A stretch of 64,000 nucleotides of DNA from Sphagnum magellanicum (lineage: Eukaryota; Streptophyta; Sphagnopsida; Sphagnales; Sphagnaceae), in assembly GCA_021904315.1 (NCBI GenBank), contig CM038908.1, positions 34,896,001 through 34,960,000 on the forward strand. The letters run 5' to 3'. Shown here piece by piece: positions 51,045 to 61,665 of the stretch. The notes beneath the pieces are model-generated. The model did not search any database and was not told the origin of the DNA. It was given only the letters and a program-made list of their open reading frames with translations. The position numbers were made by a program, and so were the translations under genes. Position 1 is the stretch's first letter; each line of letters starts with the position of its first letter.

Positions 51045-51255
51045 TGGTAGGTATTTAGGTAAATACATAAGTAGGTGCTTACAAACTTAGGTTAGATACC
51101 TACTTACCTACTTAAGTGAAAAGGTAGGTAGGTAGGTAGGTTTCCCATCGTATCTTAAATATATATTCATATAAGTAGGTACTTATATAGGTCAACCTAG
51201 GTGGATAGGTCAAACTAAACACCTACTTAAGTAAGTAAATAAGTAGGTTGGAGAA
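51045..51255. repeat. Cluster of TAGGTA / TACCTA words
   Basis: More than ten copies of TAGGTA, AAGTAGGT or their complements occur within 210 bases, including GGTAGGTAGGTAGGTAGG near 51,122. Words on opposite strands could pair to form hairpins. Similar words occur near 8,050, 10,110 and 48,770. Confidence 0.7.
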
Positions 51256-54200
51256 GTAAATAGTTTAAAATTATGTTTAATTTTTCTTTTTGTTTTGGAT
51301 TAAACCTTTTGATTGCTTCATCCCATTTGCACACATTTTTTTAATGTGAAACTGGATGACCACACCCCTTGTTTATATAATGTTCAAACTAGGATTGAAA
51401 AACAAACAATGTGGGATAACAAATCCCTAAAATTCTTTTCATGCTTTTTGTTTTTAATTTTTAGATTTTTAAACAATTCAAGTACAATTCATTAGATGAA
51501 TAGATAATCATTTAATGAATAATGATTAAATTTAACATATATTCAAAATATAAAATATACACTACAAATATTAATTATTCATTATCAACTATTTAAATAA
51601 CTCATAATTTCTTAATATTTAACTAAATAGTTATTTAGTTACTCACAAGTTGTCAATACATAAATAATTAAAATATGTTAAAGTATTTCCTTACGTTTAA
51701 AAATCTGGTTGAATTATAGGTAATATATTTAAATGTAAAATTAATAAATATTATCGTAAAACTAATTATCATAAATAATTATTTTCAAATTAAAAATAGT
51801 GAAACAATAATTGCTATTAGTAAATAAATTCCTACACAATTATTTATTTTAAATGTAACATTAAACTAATTACTATAATTACTATATATCTACATTTATT
51901 ATTGTAAATTTTTTTGTTGGTCAAGTAGTTTTCTTTTTCAATTGGTAGTTAATAACTATAAATACAATAATTTGCTGAACATATATTAATATTTTTAATT
52001 ATTGTAATATTACTATAAAAATATTTATCATAGATATGTAACTGTAAAATTTTAGAACTAAAAAAACGAATTATTGTATAAGAATTCCTACAATTACAGT
52101 CAATACAATAAGTTTTTCAACTGCATTATAAATTTACCAAAATCCTAATTCAGATTTAAAGTTATAAATTACAAATTGCGGATAATTATGTTCAATTAGA
52201 AAATAATTATGAACATAATTTAATAAATTCTTATCTAAAGTAATTACATTGACTTTAAAGTAATGTAACATTAATGACAATAAATGATTTATTTTACTAT
52301 AAGAATATAAATTATATAATATAAAAATCTAAGTTGTAACAATAACTATTTAGTGTAACCTTTATGAATCGTTTATAATTATTTATAAAAGTGATATATT
52401 ATGCACAAGTAGATATAAGAACTTAATTTATAAATTATAAATTGCAGATTATTATAATAAAGTTTAACTATAAGTTAATTGTGCAAGTACTATAATTCTA
52501 ACTTACAAATAAATTAAGTAATTACAATGATTTTATGTTATTATAAAATAATAATTATGAATATAAAATATTACGTTTTTGTATTAAAAGTTTACTGTAA
52601 ATAAGTAAATAATGAGTAGTACATAAAATTAATTAGGTATCTTTGTTTTTGAATATAATAATTACATCAACTTTTGTTATTATTTTAAGATTATTAAATT
52701 TTTTTGAAATCGAAATCTCAATTATGGATACAAAATGTAGTCATTATTATGAAAATATAATGTTTTATGATCGGCAACTATCATTTTAAGTAATCTCAAA
52801 ATTTATGTTGTAGTAATATTTATTCGTTGAAAATAACCAGTAATAAATAATAAGTAAAATAATTTATTGTCATTACATTAAATTTTCAATAAAATATTCT
52901 AAAATTTTAGGATGTAGTAACAATTACATATTGTAAGAACATAATTAAATATTCTAGTATATTGGAATGTAATTCTTACAATTAATAGTAGCAATATGTT
53001 AATTTTTAAAAATATTTTAAAATTAAAATCATGGATAATTAAGCTGAATTATAAATTATGTGTTTATTATAATTAATGTAGAGATAAAAAACATATTTTG
53101 ATTTTATAATAATCATACATTAATTGCAGTAATTTTATTGTTATTAAAAAATATAAAAATATATTGTATAATAATTTGTGTTGGAATATATTTAATTTAT
53201 TTGAAATTGTAACTAATCTAATGTAATGAAATTAGTATAATTGCAATAATCATATCAATGACTTACATTTAAAATACTATGAAATTTTTGAATACTAATT
53301 TGAAATATAAATTAAAAGTTGTGAATATTAAGTTTAGTTGTAAATCAAATAATTATTCTAATTAATGTATATAGACATATGTTGATTTCAACTAAGCATC
53401 GTTTCACTTGTGACTAATGGGACTTTAGATGGCTATTCTTATATGATAAATTCAACCTTTATATAGACATAAAACAATTTAGTCGTAGATGAGTCATAAG
53501 CTAATTGTAAGTGATTTAGATGATGTTAGCATGATGTTACACTAGTTGCAAAATGCAAAAATGTAGTTGCAAAACCAAATAATTGTAGGTAATTGTAAAT
53601 GTGTTGGTCACATATTGGCCTTTTTCTTTTAATGCATTAATAATTAAAACTATTGTTTAATTTTGTGTATGTCAGATTGTGAAAAAAAAACAAAAAATGG
53701 ACATATTTTTATACAATGTTATTGTCAATATGTTGGTATAAATATCCAAAAAATTTAGAATCATTGTAATGAATAAAAAACACATAAAACACAATTTTTA
53801 ATTATTTTTAAAAAACATAATTTTGCAATTTTAAACTATAGAACTTAACGAGATAATACTAAAAAAAAATTAGATGAAAAAAAAAAGTAAAATGATGGAT
53901 TGAAAATATTTCAAAAATATTCTTTAAAAAAAATTTGAAAAAAACATAGGTTTCATGGTGTGGGTGCATGCAACTTCTACTAGCATGAATGGACCCTTAA
54001 TATGGACTTTTCAACATACTAGCCTATTCCTTGTGTCATGTGTTAATGTTTAATTCCAAGATTAAATCTAGCTTGATTAAGCTTGATCCTAATTAATTAG
54101 GGTAATTTAATTTAGCAAGTAATTTAGTTGCGACTAATTCCAACGTGAATAGGTTTACGGTTGCGACTAGTTGCAATTAGTTCCAATGTGAATAACAATT

Positions 54201-55293
54201 TTCATGCCAATAGAGCAAAACTTAGTGAATTTATACAATATTTGTCTATGAAAATTAGTTCAATTTTGAAAATTGTTTTTGTTATAATAATTCTAAGATG
54301 ACACCCACTTCAACCCAAACAATACTAAGCTTGGTGACTTATAGGAGGTTTAGTTTATCCTTGGTTGTTACCACAAAGGTTTGAGCTAATTTTAATGTAA
54401 TCACAATGAAAATAATCATGGTGTTGCCCATTATATGGTCTAACAAGAAAATTCCTTTGTCATGAACACAATTGGTTTTAATAAATTGTGATTTTATTGA
54501 TTTCATGTATGAATAGTAATATTTTTCTGTTTTTTGAGACATTTAAAACACTCTATTTTATTGTAAATATAATATAACACATACCAAAATCACTTCTAGA
54601 TTTAAGGTCATGTCATAAAAGTTGAATGCTTGCTATTTTAAATATTATGAAGATTAAAAAGATCATTAAACAACATCATTACACTTGATAATTTGATGTA
54701 GGAACATTTCTTGTCATCTTACATTATAAAGTTTTTGATGTTTTAATTTATACATAAAAATAATTTTTTAATATATCGAAATGAATAAATTCGAATTTAC
54801 TTCCAAGAGGCACATTTGAGGCATAATAATCTAATTTAATATGTTAAAAAATTAGCACCTAAATTATTGGATTCAAGTTATATTTATAAAATTTCAAAAC
54901 AATGTCCATATCTTCATACCATTTCACCAAGTGTTATTTGTGAACATAGTTTCATCTTGCTTTGAATAAAAAACTTGACAAGTCATACCTTTTCCTTAAA
55001 TATCTTGAAATACATCCTCTTAAATTTTGATATATCAATTACAACAAAATTTCCAAAGTTTGATTCTTAAAAAATGAGGAAAAAATAACCATTAACCCTT
55101 TAGAAGCATGGGTATTGATCATTTTATAAAACATTAAATTTTTTGAAGGTGTCTTTAGAGGGCACCTTACATCAAGCAATAACCCTCCAAGAAAAGAAAA
55201 AATATATTAACAATAAGAGGGAGATTATGCGTATTGATAGGCATATTCACTTTTCAAAAGTAGCTGTAAATCCCCACCCACTTCTCATGGCTC

Positions 55294-55485
55294 ATGGTCT
55301 ATGTATGTTTATGTATAGAGGATTTACATGGCAATAAGGTATTCGCTCGGTGGAAAGCATGGGAAACAAACAATAATTCCTATTCATCATGGTTTACATA
55401 TGGTTATGTATAGAGGAATGGTAAGGCAATAAGGTATTTGCTTGGTGGAAGGCATGGGAAACAAGCAATAACATGAATTCCTTAT
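55294..55485. repeat. 96-bp imperfect tandem duplication
   Basis: Two units starting near 55,294 and 55,389 share GTTATGTATAGAGGA, GGCAATAAGGTATT and GCATGGGAAACAA in the same order with scattered substitutions. Confidence 0.75.
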
Positions 55486-57073
55486 TTCGTTAAACAAATG
55501 AATATTTTACGTTTCCCCTACATAAATAAAGGACACAAGGAATGTGCCAAAACCTTGTCTATTAATTGGAGGAACATTGCATGTAAGCAATCCAACCCTT
55601 AAACCTTATCTTCTTGCAAAATGAAAACAAGTGAATTAATCAATATTTTATGTATACTTTGGTAGTGTAATGGATGAAACCATAAAGATTATCTGATACA
55701 TTTGTCAAAAATAATCAACTAACATTGGATGGGTGTGACCTTGGGTACATCAAACAATTGGAGAAAAACAATCATTCATTTTGTTTGCAATGTTAAATTG
55801 AAGGGTTTAAGTTCATGTGTTCTTGTGAATTTCACCCAAGTTGACACCCTTTTGCGAGAACTAGCATAAGAATTGAACCATGGAGGGTGAAAGCATGGTA
55901 AAGTACACAATTATATGTCCTTGATTTAGAATGGAATAAAAAATAGATCGTTTTGACCAAAAACAGAAGAAAGTAGATTTAGATTTTGTTGAAATTTCAT
56001 CTTGCAACCATGGTGCTTTTTATTGGGTTCATATTAAGTTGAATACAAAAGTTAAGAAATTTTGGAATAATAAATGTAATGAACAAACACTTTTGAATTT
56101 GATTGGTCAATATGGTGTTCAAAATTACTTTTTCATTAGAAATTTTAATGAATTATGCATAAATGTCATATAGTTTGAAATTAATAGAATTGGATTTGTT
56201 TTCTTTTTTGAAATTTTATTCACATTCAAATTCTTTTCAATATGTCATAAAAGGGGCATTTGTGGCAACTTCCATTCAACAATGATTAATTATTATTGCT
56301 TTCATGAAATTCTCACCATTTTTCTTTTCTTTTGAATCATATGTATGTTAACTATTTGAACAAACTCAATGGAAGCAAGGAGAATTTTACATCTTTGAGA
56401 AGATTAATCAAAAGGGTGAAATCCTTCCAACATTTCATAACTTACTATTCAAGGACTTAAAAACCAAAACAAAAATTGGAACCAACAATTTATTTATTGC
56501 ATGTAGAGTTTACCTTTTATGGTATGTTGAAACTTGAAACAAATAATTCCCTTATTGGAACTACATTTACATGCATGTTTTTTTTAATGAAACATGGCAA
56601 TCTATCATATGCCCATAGTATTTAAAATGTCATTCAAATGATGGGTAAGGTTGAAGATATAATTGTGCAATCATTGACATTCAAAACTTGATTAAAAAAA
56701 TCCATAAAAATAACTCACCTTATTTACGAGGGCATTAAGATGCATTGAAGATTACATGTTGGAGTTTTTCTTTTTGAAATTTGAGGTTAAATGCATTGTG
56801 AAGCATGAAACCAACTGATTAATTCATATAATATTATCAAACTAGGCAAAATGAATGAAATGCTTTTAATTCACATTAGAACAATATGAACTCAACAAAT
56901 TAAATGTGTACAAACATAGGTATTTGATATCATAAGAAGTGTTTCACATAAAAATAGACGACAATAATTTTTAAACCTTGTTTGTTTCGAATCACATCCG
57001 AAACAACATTTGAGGATGGATCAATGTTGTGGGTATTATGTAAAACTTCATCACAAAATGAGCAAAATTACTT

Positions 57074-58399
57074 TTAACCTAGGAAAGGTAAGCTGTGTAT
57101 CACAGAAGGGGTGCGACTATCAAACTTGTTGGTCTGCCAATTCAGTATGGTGGCCACAATGGATACAACTATCCCACCCAAACTAATCGTGAAACTCGCA
57201 AACAGTAACAAAACACCTCGTGTTGATGGAATCGGATTTCTGTCAATGTAGATACCTAGAGATAGTTGGGGGATAATAGAAAGTATAAAGAGGATGGGTC
57301 CGATTGCATCGAATGGACGTTTTCTGAACCCGAAAACAGGTGCAGTGAATGCCCCCACCGCGGTCGACACGATGATCGCTGCCATGATCGCCGTATTTGC
57401 ACAAATTTTATTATCCCTATTTGACCATCGAGTAGAGCTACATTTATCTAACATTTCTTGTTCTTGTGCAGGGTTCAAGTATATGACAAGAGGATGCGGA
57501 CATATCACGGCCAGACTATGAACAAGAGAATGAACAATGACCAATATGCTAAAAGGAAACCCTATGGCTTCTATAGGACTGACTGGCAAATTATGAGTTG
57601 CTCTGTAAGCAGTAGATATAACATACCCTCCTGCTTGGACACCCAGTATAAATGTTGCTATACCACTCCTACCATCTAGAAACCGAAGTTGCTTATAATT
57701 AGGAAGGATACTAGTAGTTTCCAATAATGCCAATTTCCCTGCGCGATTTAGTACCATCAAGCATGAATTTTCAGCCGTCTTCTGCCCAAGGGTCAAAGCA
57801 TCGGCCATATTATCCTCGTTTACTGGACCGGTGGTTGTATGGATGTGTGTAGATGGTAACGTGGTTGAAGGTCTTATTCCTAGCACAATGTCAGCATTTG
57901 CTACTATTCTTGTACTCTTCTTGAAAACTTGTGGATGGTTGATCCTAAACAATATAAGGGGATCGTCTATGACCCTCCTTAACTTATTCGACATAGACAT
58001 GGTATCAGGTATTAGTTCAGGATTGGTTGAACTTCTAAGGATTCGGCGAAACCTCCAGGTGACGACCATCTGTTCTAAAATCAGATAAAGTACAAAGCCT
58101 AGAGGCAGTGGTGCCATTGTAACGAAGATTACCAACCTGCCTGTGAATGAATACCTCTGAGACGACAACGAGGTCTTTGCTTTAGACGCTGCCCATGTAT
58201 CGGCCATCAAGCTGAAGAACGCGAAAGCGGCACCCCACAGCGTGGTCATGAGCGGTCGTGAACACAAGGATGACGAGGATGATGATGCAGACGGGGACGA
58301 CGCCGATGGCTCGGGTGCTAACTGACGAGCAGCTACAAAAGTGGACAAACAAGTAGCCACAATGACGCCTTGGATCAGCAGAAGCGCTTTCAAATCCAT
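57074..58399 (-). CDS. Multi-pass membrane protein, 441 aa, unknown family, single exon
   Basis: Intronless frame ending in TAA. The start chosen is the ATG at 58,399 (MDLKALLLIQG), not the upstream in-frame ATG at 58,444, because a TATAAA lies at 58,449-58,454, too close to the upstream ATG. From this start: hydrophobic segment 3-24 (signal anchor or TM), Ser-rich linker 30-46, TM about 50-68 and 86-110, a soluble stretch 112-240, then about five TM segments near 245-265, 275-297, 330-350, 362-382 and 395-420. Motifs seen: VSPIEAIGFPFSILVIVHSL and HPLVIYLNPAQEQ. I do not recognise the family; I see no transporter, kinase or channel signature. Seven or eight membrane spans are likely. The long, continuous frame with sensible hydropathy makes it a real gene. 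Confidence 0.8.
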   Translation of the reverse strand: MDLKALLLIQGVIVATCLSTFVAARQLAPEPSASSPSASSSSSSLCSRPLMTTLWGAAFAFFSLMADTWAASKAKTSLSSQRYSFTGRLVIFVTMAPLPLGFVLYLILEQMVVTWRFRRILRSSTNPELIPDTMSMSNKLRRVIDDPLILFRINHPQVFKKSTRIVANADIVLGIRPSTTLPSTHIHTTTGPVNEDNMADALTLGQKTAENSCLMVLNRAGKLALLETTSILPNYKQLRFLDGRSGIATFILGVQAGGYVISTAYRATHNLPVSPIEAIGFPFSILVIVHSLVHSLAVICPHPLVIYLNPAQEQEMLDKCSSTRWSNRDNKICANTAIMAAIIVSTAVGAFTAPVFGFRKRPFDAIGPILFILSIIPQLSLGIYIDRNPIPSTRGVLLLFASFTISLGGIVVSIVATILNWQTNKFDSRTPSVIHSLPFLG

Positions 58400-58448
58400 G
58401 TTATTAGAGCTGATCACCCGGAGATTGCACGAACGTGAAGTCAACCGG

Positions 58449-58454
58449 TTTATA
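58449..58454 (-). promoter_or_regulatory. Probable TATA box of the membrane-protein gene
   Basis: TATAAA on the minus strand, 50 bases upstream of the chosen ATG. A transcription start about 25-30 bases further down would leave a leader of some 20-25 bases. This position decides the start codon. Confidence 0.55.
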
Positions 58455-58458
58455 GTCA

Positions 58459-58730
58459 GTGATCACTCTGCTTGCGCACAAATCGACAGCTCCCTTTTTT
58501 GTCTTAATTGAAACAAGCGCAAAGAGTGAGCGAGGACGTCCTCTCAGCAATGATCTGCAGGGAAAAGAAGAATTGAACGCCCAGCAATGAACAGCCCAAT
58601 TCAATGATCACTCTTTCTCTCTCAGGCAAATACAGCGTGCTCCGTTTCTCGGCTTGAAACAAACGCAAAATCCGAGCGAAGGAGTCCTGTCGGCAATCAC
58701 CCAGGAAAAGCAAACACCCAATAATAAGCA
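58459..58730. repeat. Imperfect ~146-bp duplication upstream of the membrane-protein gene
   Basis: Two units begin TGATCACTCT at 58,459 and 58,605 and share in order TTGAAACAA-CGCAAA, GAGCGA, CAGCAAT or CGGCAAT, and AACGCCCA or AACACCCA. The first unit lies immediately upstream of the probable TATA box, so promoter elements may be present twice. Confidence 0.6.
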
Positions 58731-60011
58731 CTGCTCCTCCTCCAGTGCAGAGAGCGACTTTCAGTCAGAAAATGGCCGCTTCCTCGATGTCGCCCAAGAC
58801 AGACTAGGTGGTGAACCGACGGTGAAGAAGGTACGCGGGGGTTGCGGTGATGAGGAAGACGTGCCGTGTTTTATCTGGACTATGGGCGGTGCAACCTCAT
58901 ACACCACCGTCGTCGAGCATGAATTTCCGGTCCATCCGCACTCCCTCGTCATGTGCGCATCTTTCTTTCTCCGGTCCAATGAGAACTTCCTGGTAATGTG
59001 CGGATCTTTCCTAGTCGTCTAAGATGTGCTAATCGGGCCTGAATTCCGGGATTCGATCGATCTCGTCTAATACACCTCGCGAAACCAACGACTCTAAGGG
59101 ATCAGCAATTGGACTCGATGGTCCGAAAATGTGAGGGATTGAGTGTTCTACGTTCTGGCCTTAAAGCTAGCGGTCACTTCCCGAGCCCTTGGTAACTCCA
59201 TCTGAGGCCTATGATGGTGGCTCTTTCTCGCGAATTATCACAGCACGATTTGGCAAGTACTTTCTACCGACTTCTTTCTGTGAAAGATGCACGGTGATCG
59301 ACGAAGCGTTCGTGAGGTTCCAGAGTCCGTTTCTTGGAGTGCAGGCCGAAACTCCGCATTTTGGCGATTGTTGTTTCCGGCTAACATGGTGATAGCAAGT
59401 GGAATCAGGAAGTTCTCGCCTGACTGGCTTTCGGGCTGTAATGAATTTGGATGGGTTTCTCCAAAGGGCCACCATAAAAAAATAAAATAAAATTTGGCAG
59501 GTATATTTTTTGGCCTTGGCTTAGAACAAGGAAAGCACTGTGCCTTCAATGACTTTTTGTACTGTTTTCTTTTTCAGTCCCCTCAGTTTGCAGCCAGCGT
59601 CCATCATTTATGATGTAAATAATGTGGACGCAGCACGAGTTTTACTGCATTTTACAGGGCAATGGCCCCCACAACTCACCAAAGTAGTCGCACTCATATG
59701 TGATGGACTGCCTGAAGAATGAAGAAAGGAGAATCATCCCACCTGATGCATTGGTTCTGGTTCTAGGAGAGGTTTCGTCATAATTGTCTTCTCTTGCTCG
59801 AGAATTTTGCCTCTCTGGAGATGATGCAATACCATTTCCCCGTGTCATTTTTCGAAGAATTTTGTTATATTGCAGCGCCTGGATCCCTTTGCAGTTTCAG
59901 CTCTTTTGCTGCTCTGAACACAAGCTCTTAGAGCTGGTTGCATCAAAAAATCCCAAGGTATATAATTCCTCATGCTGGGATGCAACATTGTAAATTATGG
60001 TTTGGCCGTTC
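58731..60011. other. GC-moderate stretch without a confident gene
   Basis: Base composition resembles the gene islands, yet no gene can be assembled. On + there is a frame at 58,654-59,022 (122 codons) and short frames at 59,540-59,722 (segment NNVDAARVLLHFTGQWPPQ) and 59,784-59,993, the last with a possible donor AAG/GTATAT at 59,957. On - a frame at 59,642-59,848 is also open. None matches a family I know. It could be a decayed gene, a leader region or a non-coding transcript. Confidence 0.35.
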
Positions 60012-60801
60012 TTACCACAATTTAACCATATCAGAAGAGAAAAAAGTTCAAACCTTATGTGAATATTTGTTGTTTTCACATTTACTCATGTACTTCATAT
60101 ACTTGGTTCCAGTTTTTATTTATTATATATATACTAGTGGGTACCCGTGACGTTTGGACATTGTGAAGTCCCCCCAAAAATGAGTGGGAGGGGGAGGGGG
60201 GCGAGCAAAAAAAAGACAAAATTATCAAATATATTTGCTTGGTTTTGAGTGTGTAGTCAAAGATATAAAAGCATGATTACAGTTGTTTATTTCATTTCTA
60301 GCTTTATAGTCAGTTTTGGCACAATCTTCTTGAGGAAGGTCGTCACATTTTTTTATGGAAGATCCCCACTGTGGCTACAAACAAAAAATCTTAAAAAAAA
60401 AAAAAAAAAACAACACTACTAGGGACGACCTGGGGTTGGTCACTCCTGGCAACTACCTCCTTACTATGAGATAAATTGTCACATGATTGTTTCTTCCATT
60501 CCATGGATGGATGACAGGAACCCCACCCCCAATAGAAAAAAGAAAAAAATTCTCCCTTTCCCCCTCTCTGTCGCAACCCCACTTTGGCCAAGTGTGGGGG
60601 TGAAGCCCAACACTTGGAAAAGTTGTAGGTTTGGAGTGCTTTGGGACTCCCGAGTGTTCAGAGCTCGACAGCAAGGCCCAAACCAGCTCGCATTGGGGTG
60701 TTCTTGGTGTCATTGGAAAGGTCTTGAAACTTAGATATCGAAAATGGCCTCGCATTGGCAATTCGGACATCTGTAGCCCAAGTTATGGGCAAAAGAAAGG
60801 C

Positions 60802-60830
60802 CGGGAGTCAAACTGGCAGTTTGACTCCCG
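60802..60830. repeat. Perfect 29-bp palindrome inside the Helitron
   Basis: Arms of 14 bases (CGGGAGTCAAACTG and its complement) flank a single G. A second hairpin, GGGACTCC/GGAGTCCC, lies near 61,004-61,026. Both use the same GGGAGTC word. Confidence 0.9.
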
Positions 60831-61503
60831 ACCACTAAAAGTCGGGAATCAATGTCTTTCCGACTTCCGAATTGAGAGTGCGACACGGCTTTGGAAAGCT
60901 CTCGACGAGAGCTACAACATTGATTTAGGACTCGTCCCGATCCGAGTTCGGGGAGAGGAGCTATGGCCGTCCAAAGTTCTAGGAGTCCAGCCGGGACACT
61001 TTCGGGACTCCATTTCGGGAGTCCCAACAAAATGTGCCATTCGGATGTAGCCTCCGCGACCAGCCGCCGAGAATACTATATGGGGGAAGGTGGTGGCTTC
61101 CCCCGAGTTCGGGCCGTGGTGAGTCTTGTGTGTCCAAGTGCCCGTGGCGAGTCCCAACACCCAAGGGTGTCCCGAATGCTAAACTAACCTGATTTGGTTG
61201 GTTTTTGGATGCAGATTCACACGAGCTAAACTAGTCCCTTTTCCTAATCTAATCCCTGGGCTCCCAACTCGACCCTCTACCCCTTTTTAGAGTTGGAAGC
61301 CGGGAGCGTGCTACCAAGTCTCAACTTTCCGCAACTTGACTTTGTGAAACCCTCAAATGGGTTTCACCCCGTGACTTGGGAGCGCGTCACTCTCCCCAAA
61401 ACCCAAAAAAAGGAAAAAATTGGCTGCACTGATTGTATACCGAACCTTCCTTAATGCCTGCCTGAAATTTTTTATTATGGGCCAATACCCCTTCAATATT
61501 ACT

Positions 61504-61665
61504 TGTACAACTACTACAATTACTCTCGAACCTTGTGCATTAAATGTTGAGTTTCAACATTTCACTGAGATGTATTAAAATTTCCCTTCTTTGCGGATAC
61601 CATTGAAAGAGGGGATAGGGAGTGGAAGCAGGCCCGAAGACAGGGTGACTTTCTGGATAAATCCA
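61504..61665. repeat. Helitron segment shared with 7,789-7,960
   Basis: Starts TGTACAACTACTA-AATTACT in both places and continues through CTCGAACCTTGTGCATTAAA, AGAGGGGATA and GGTGACTTTC with indels. Same orientation in the window. Source unknown; probably another mobile element copy or cargo captured by the Helitron. Confidence 0.75.

Larger units (their letters stand above)
49142..57073. other. Long, very AT-rich gene-free tract
   Basis: No gene is recognised. From about 51,480 to 53,400 the sequence is almost only A and T, built of ATTAT/AATAT-like words. A cluster of TAGGTA/TACCTA words in both orientations lies at 51,045-51,255. A 96-bp tandem duplication lies at about 55,294-55,485. A short open frame at 55,143-55,337 has no recognised motif. 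Confidence 0.5.

Noticed and set aside
60631..61050. 139-codon frame inside the Helitron
   Set aside because: It is GC-rich sequence around palindromes with equally long frames on the other strand; not a Rep/helicase or known cargo.
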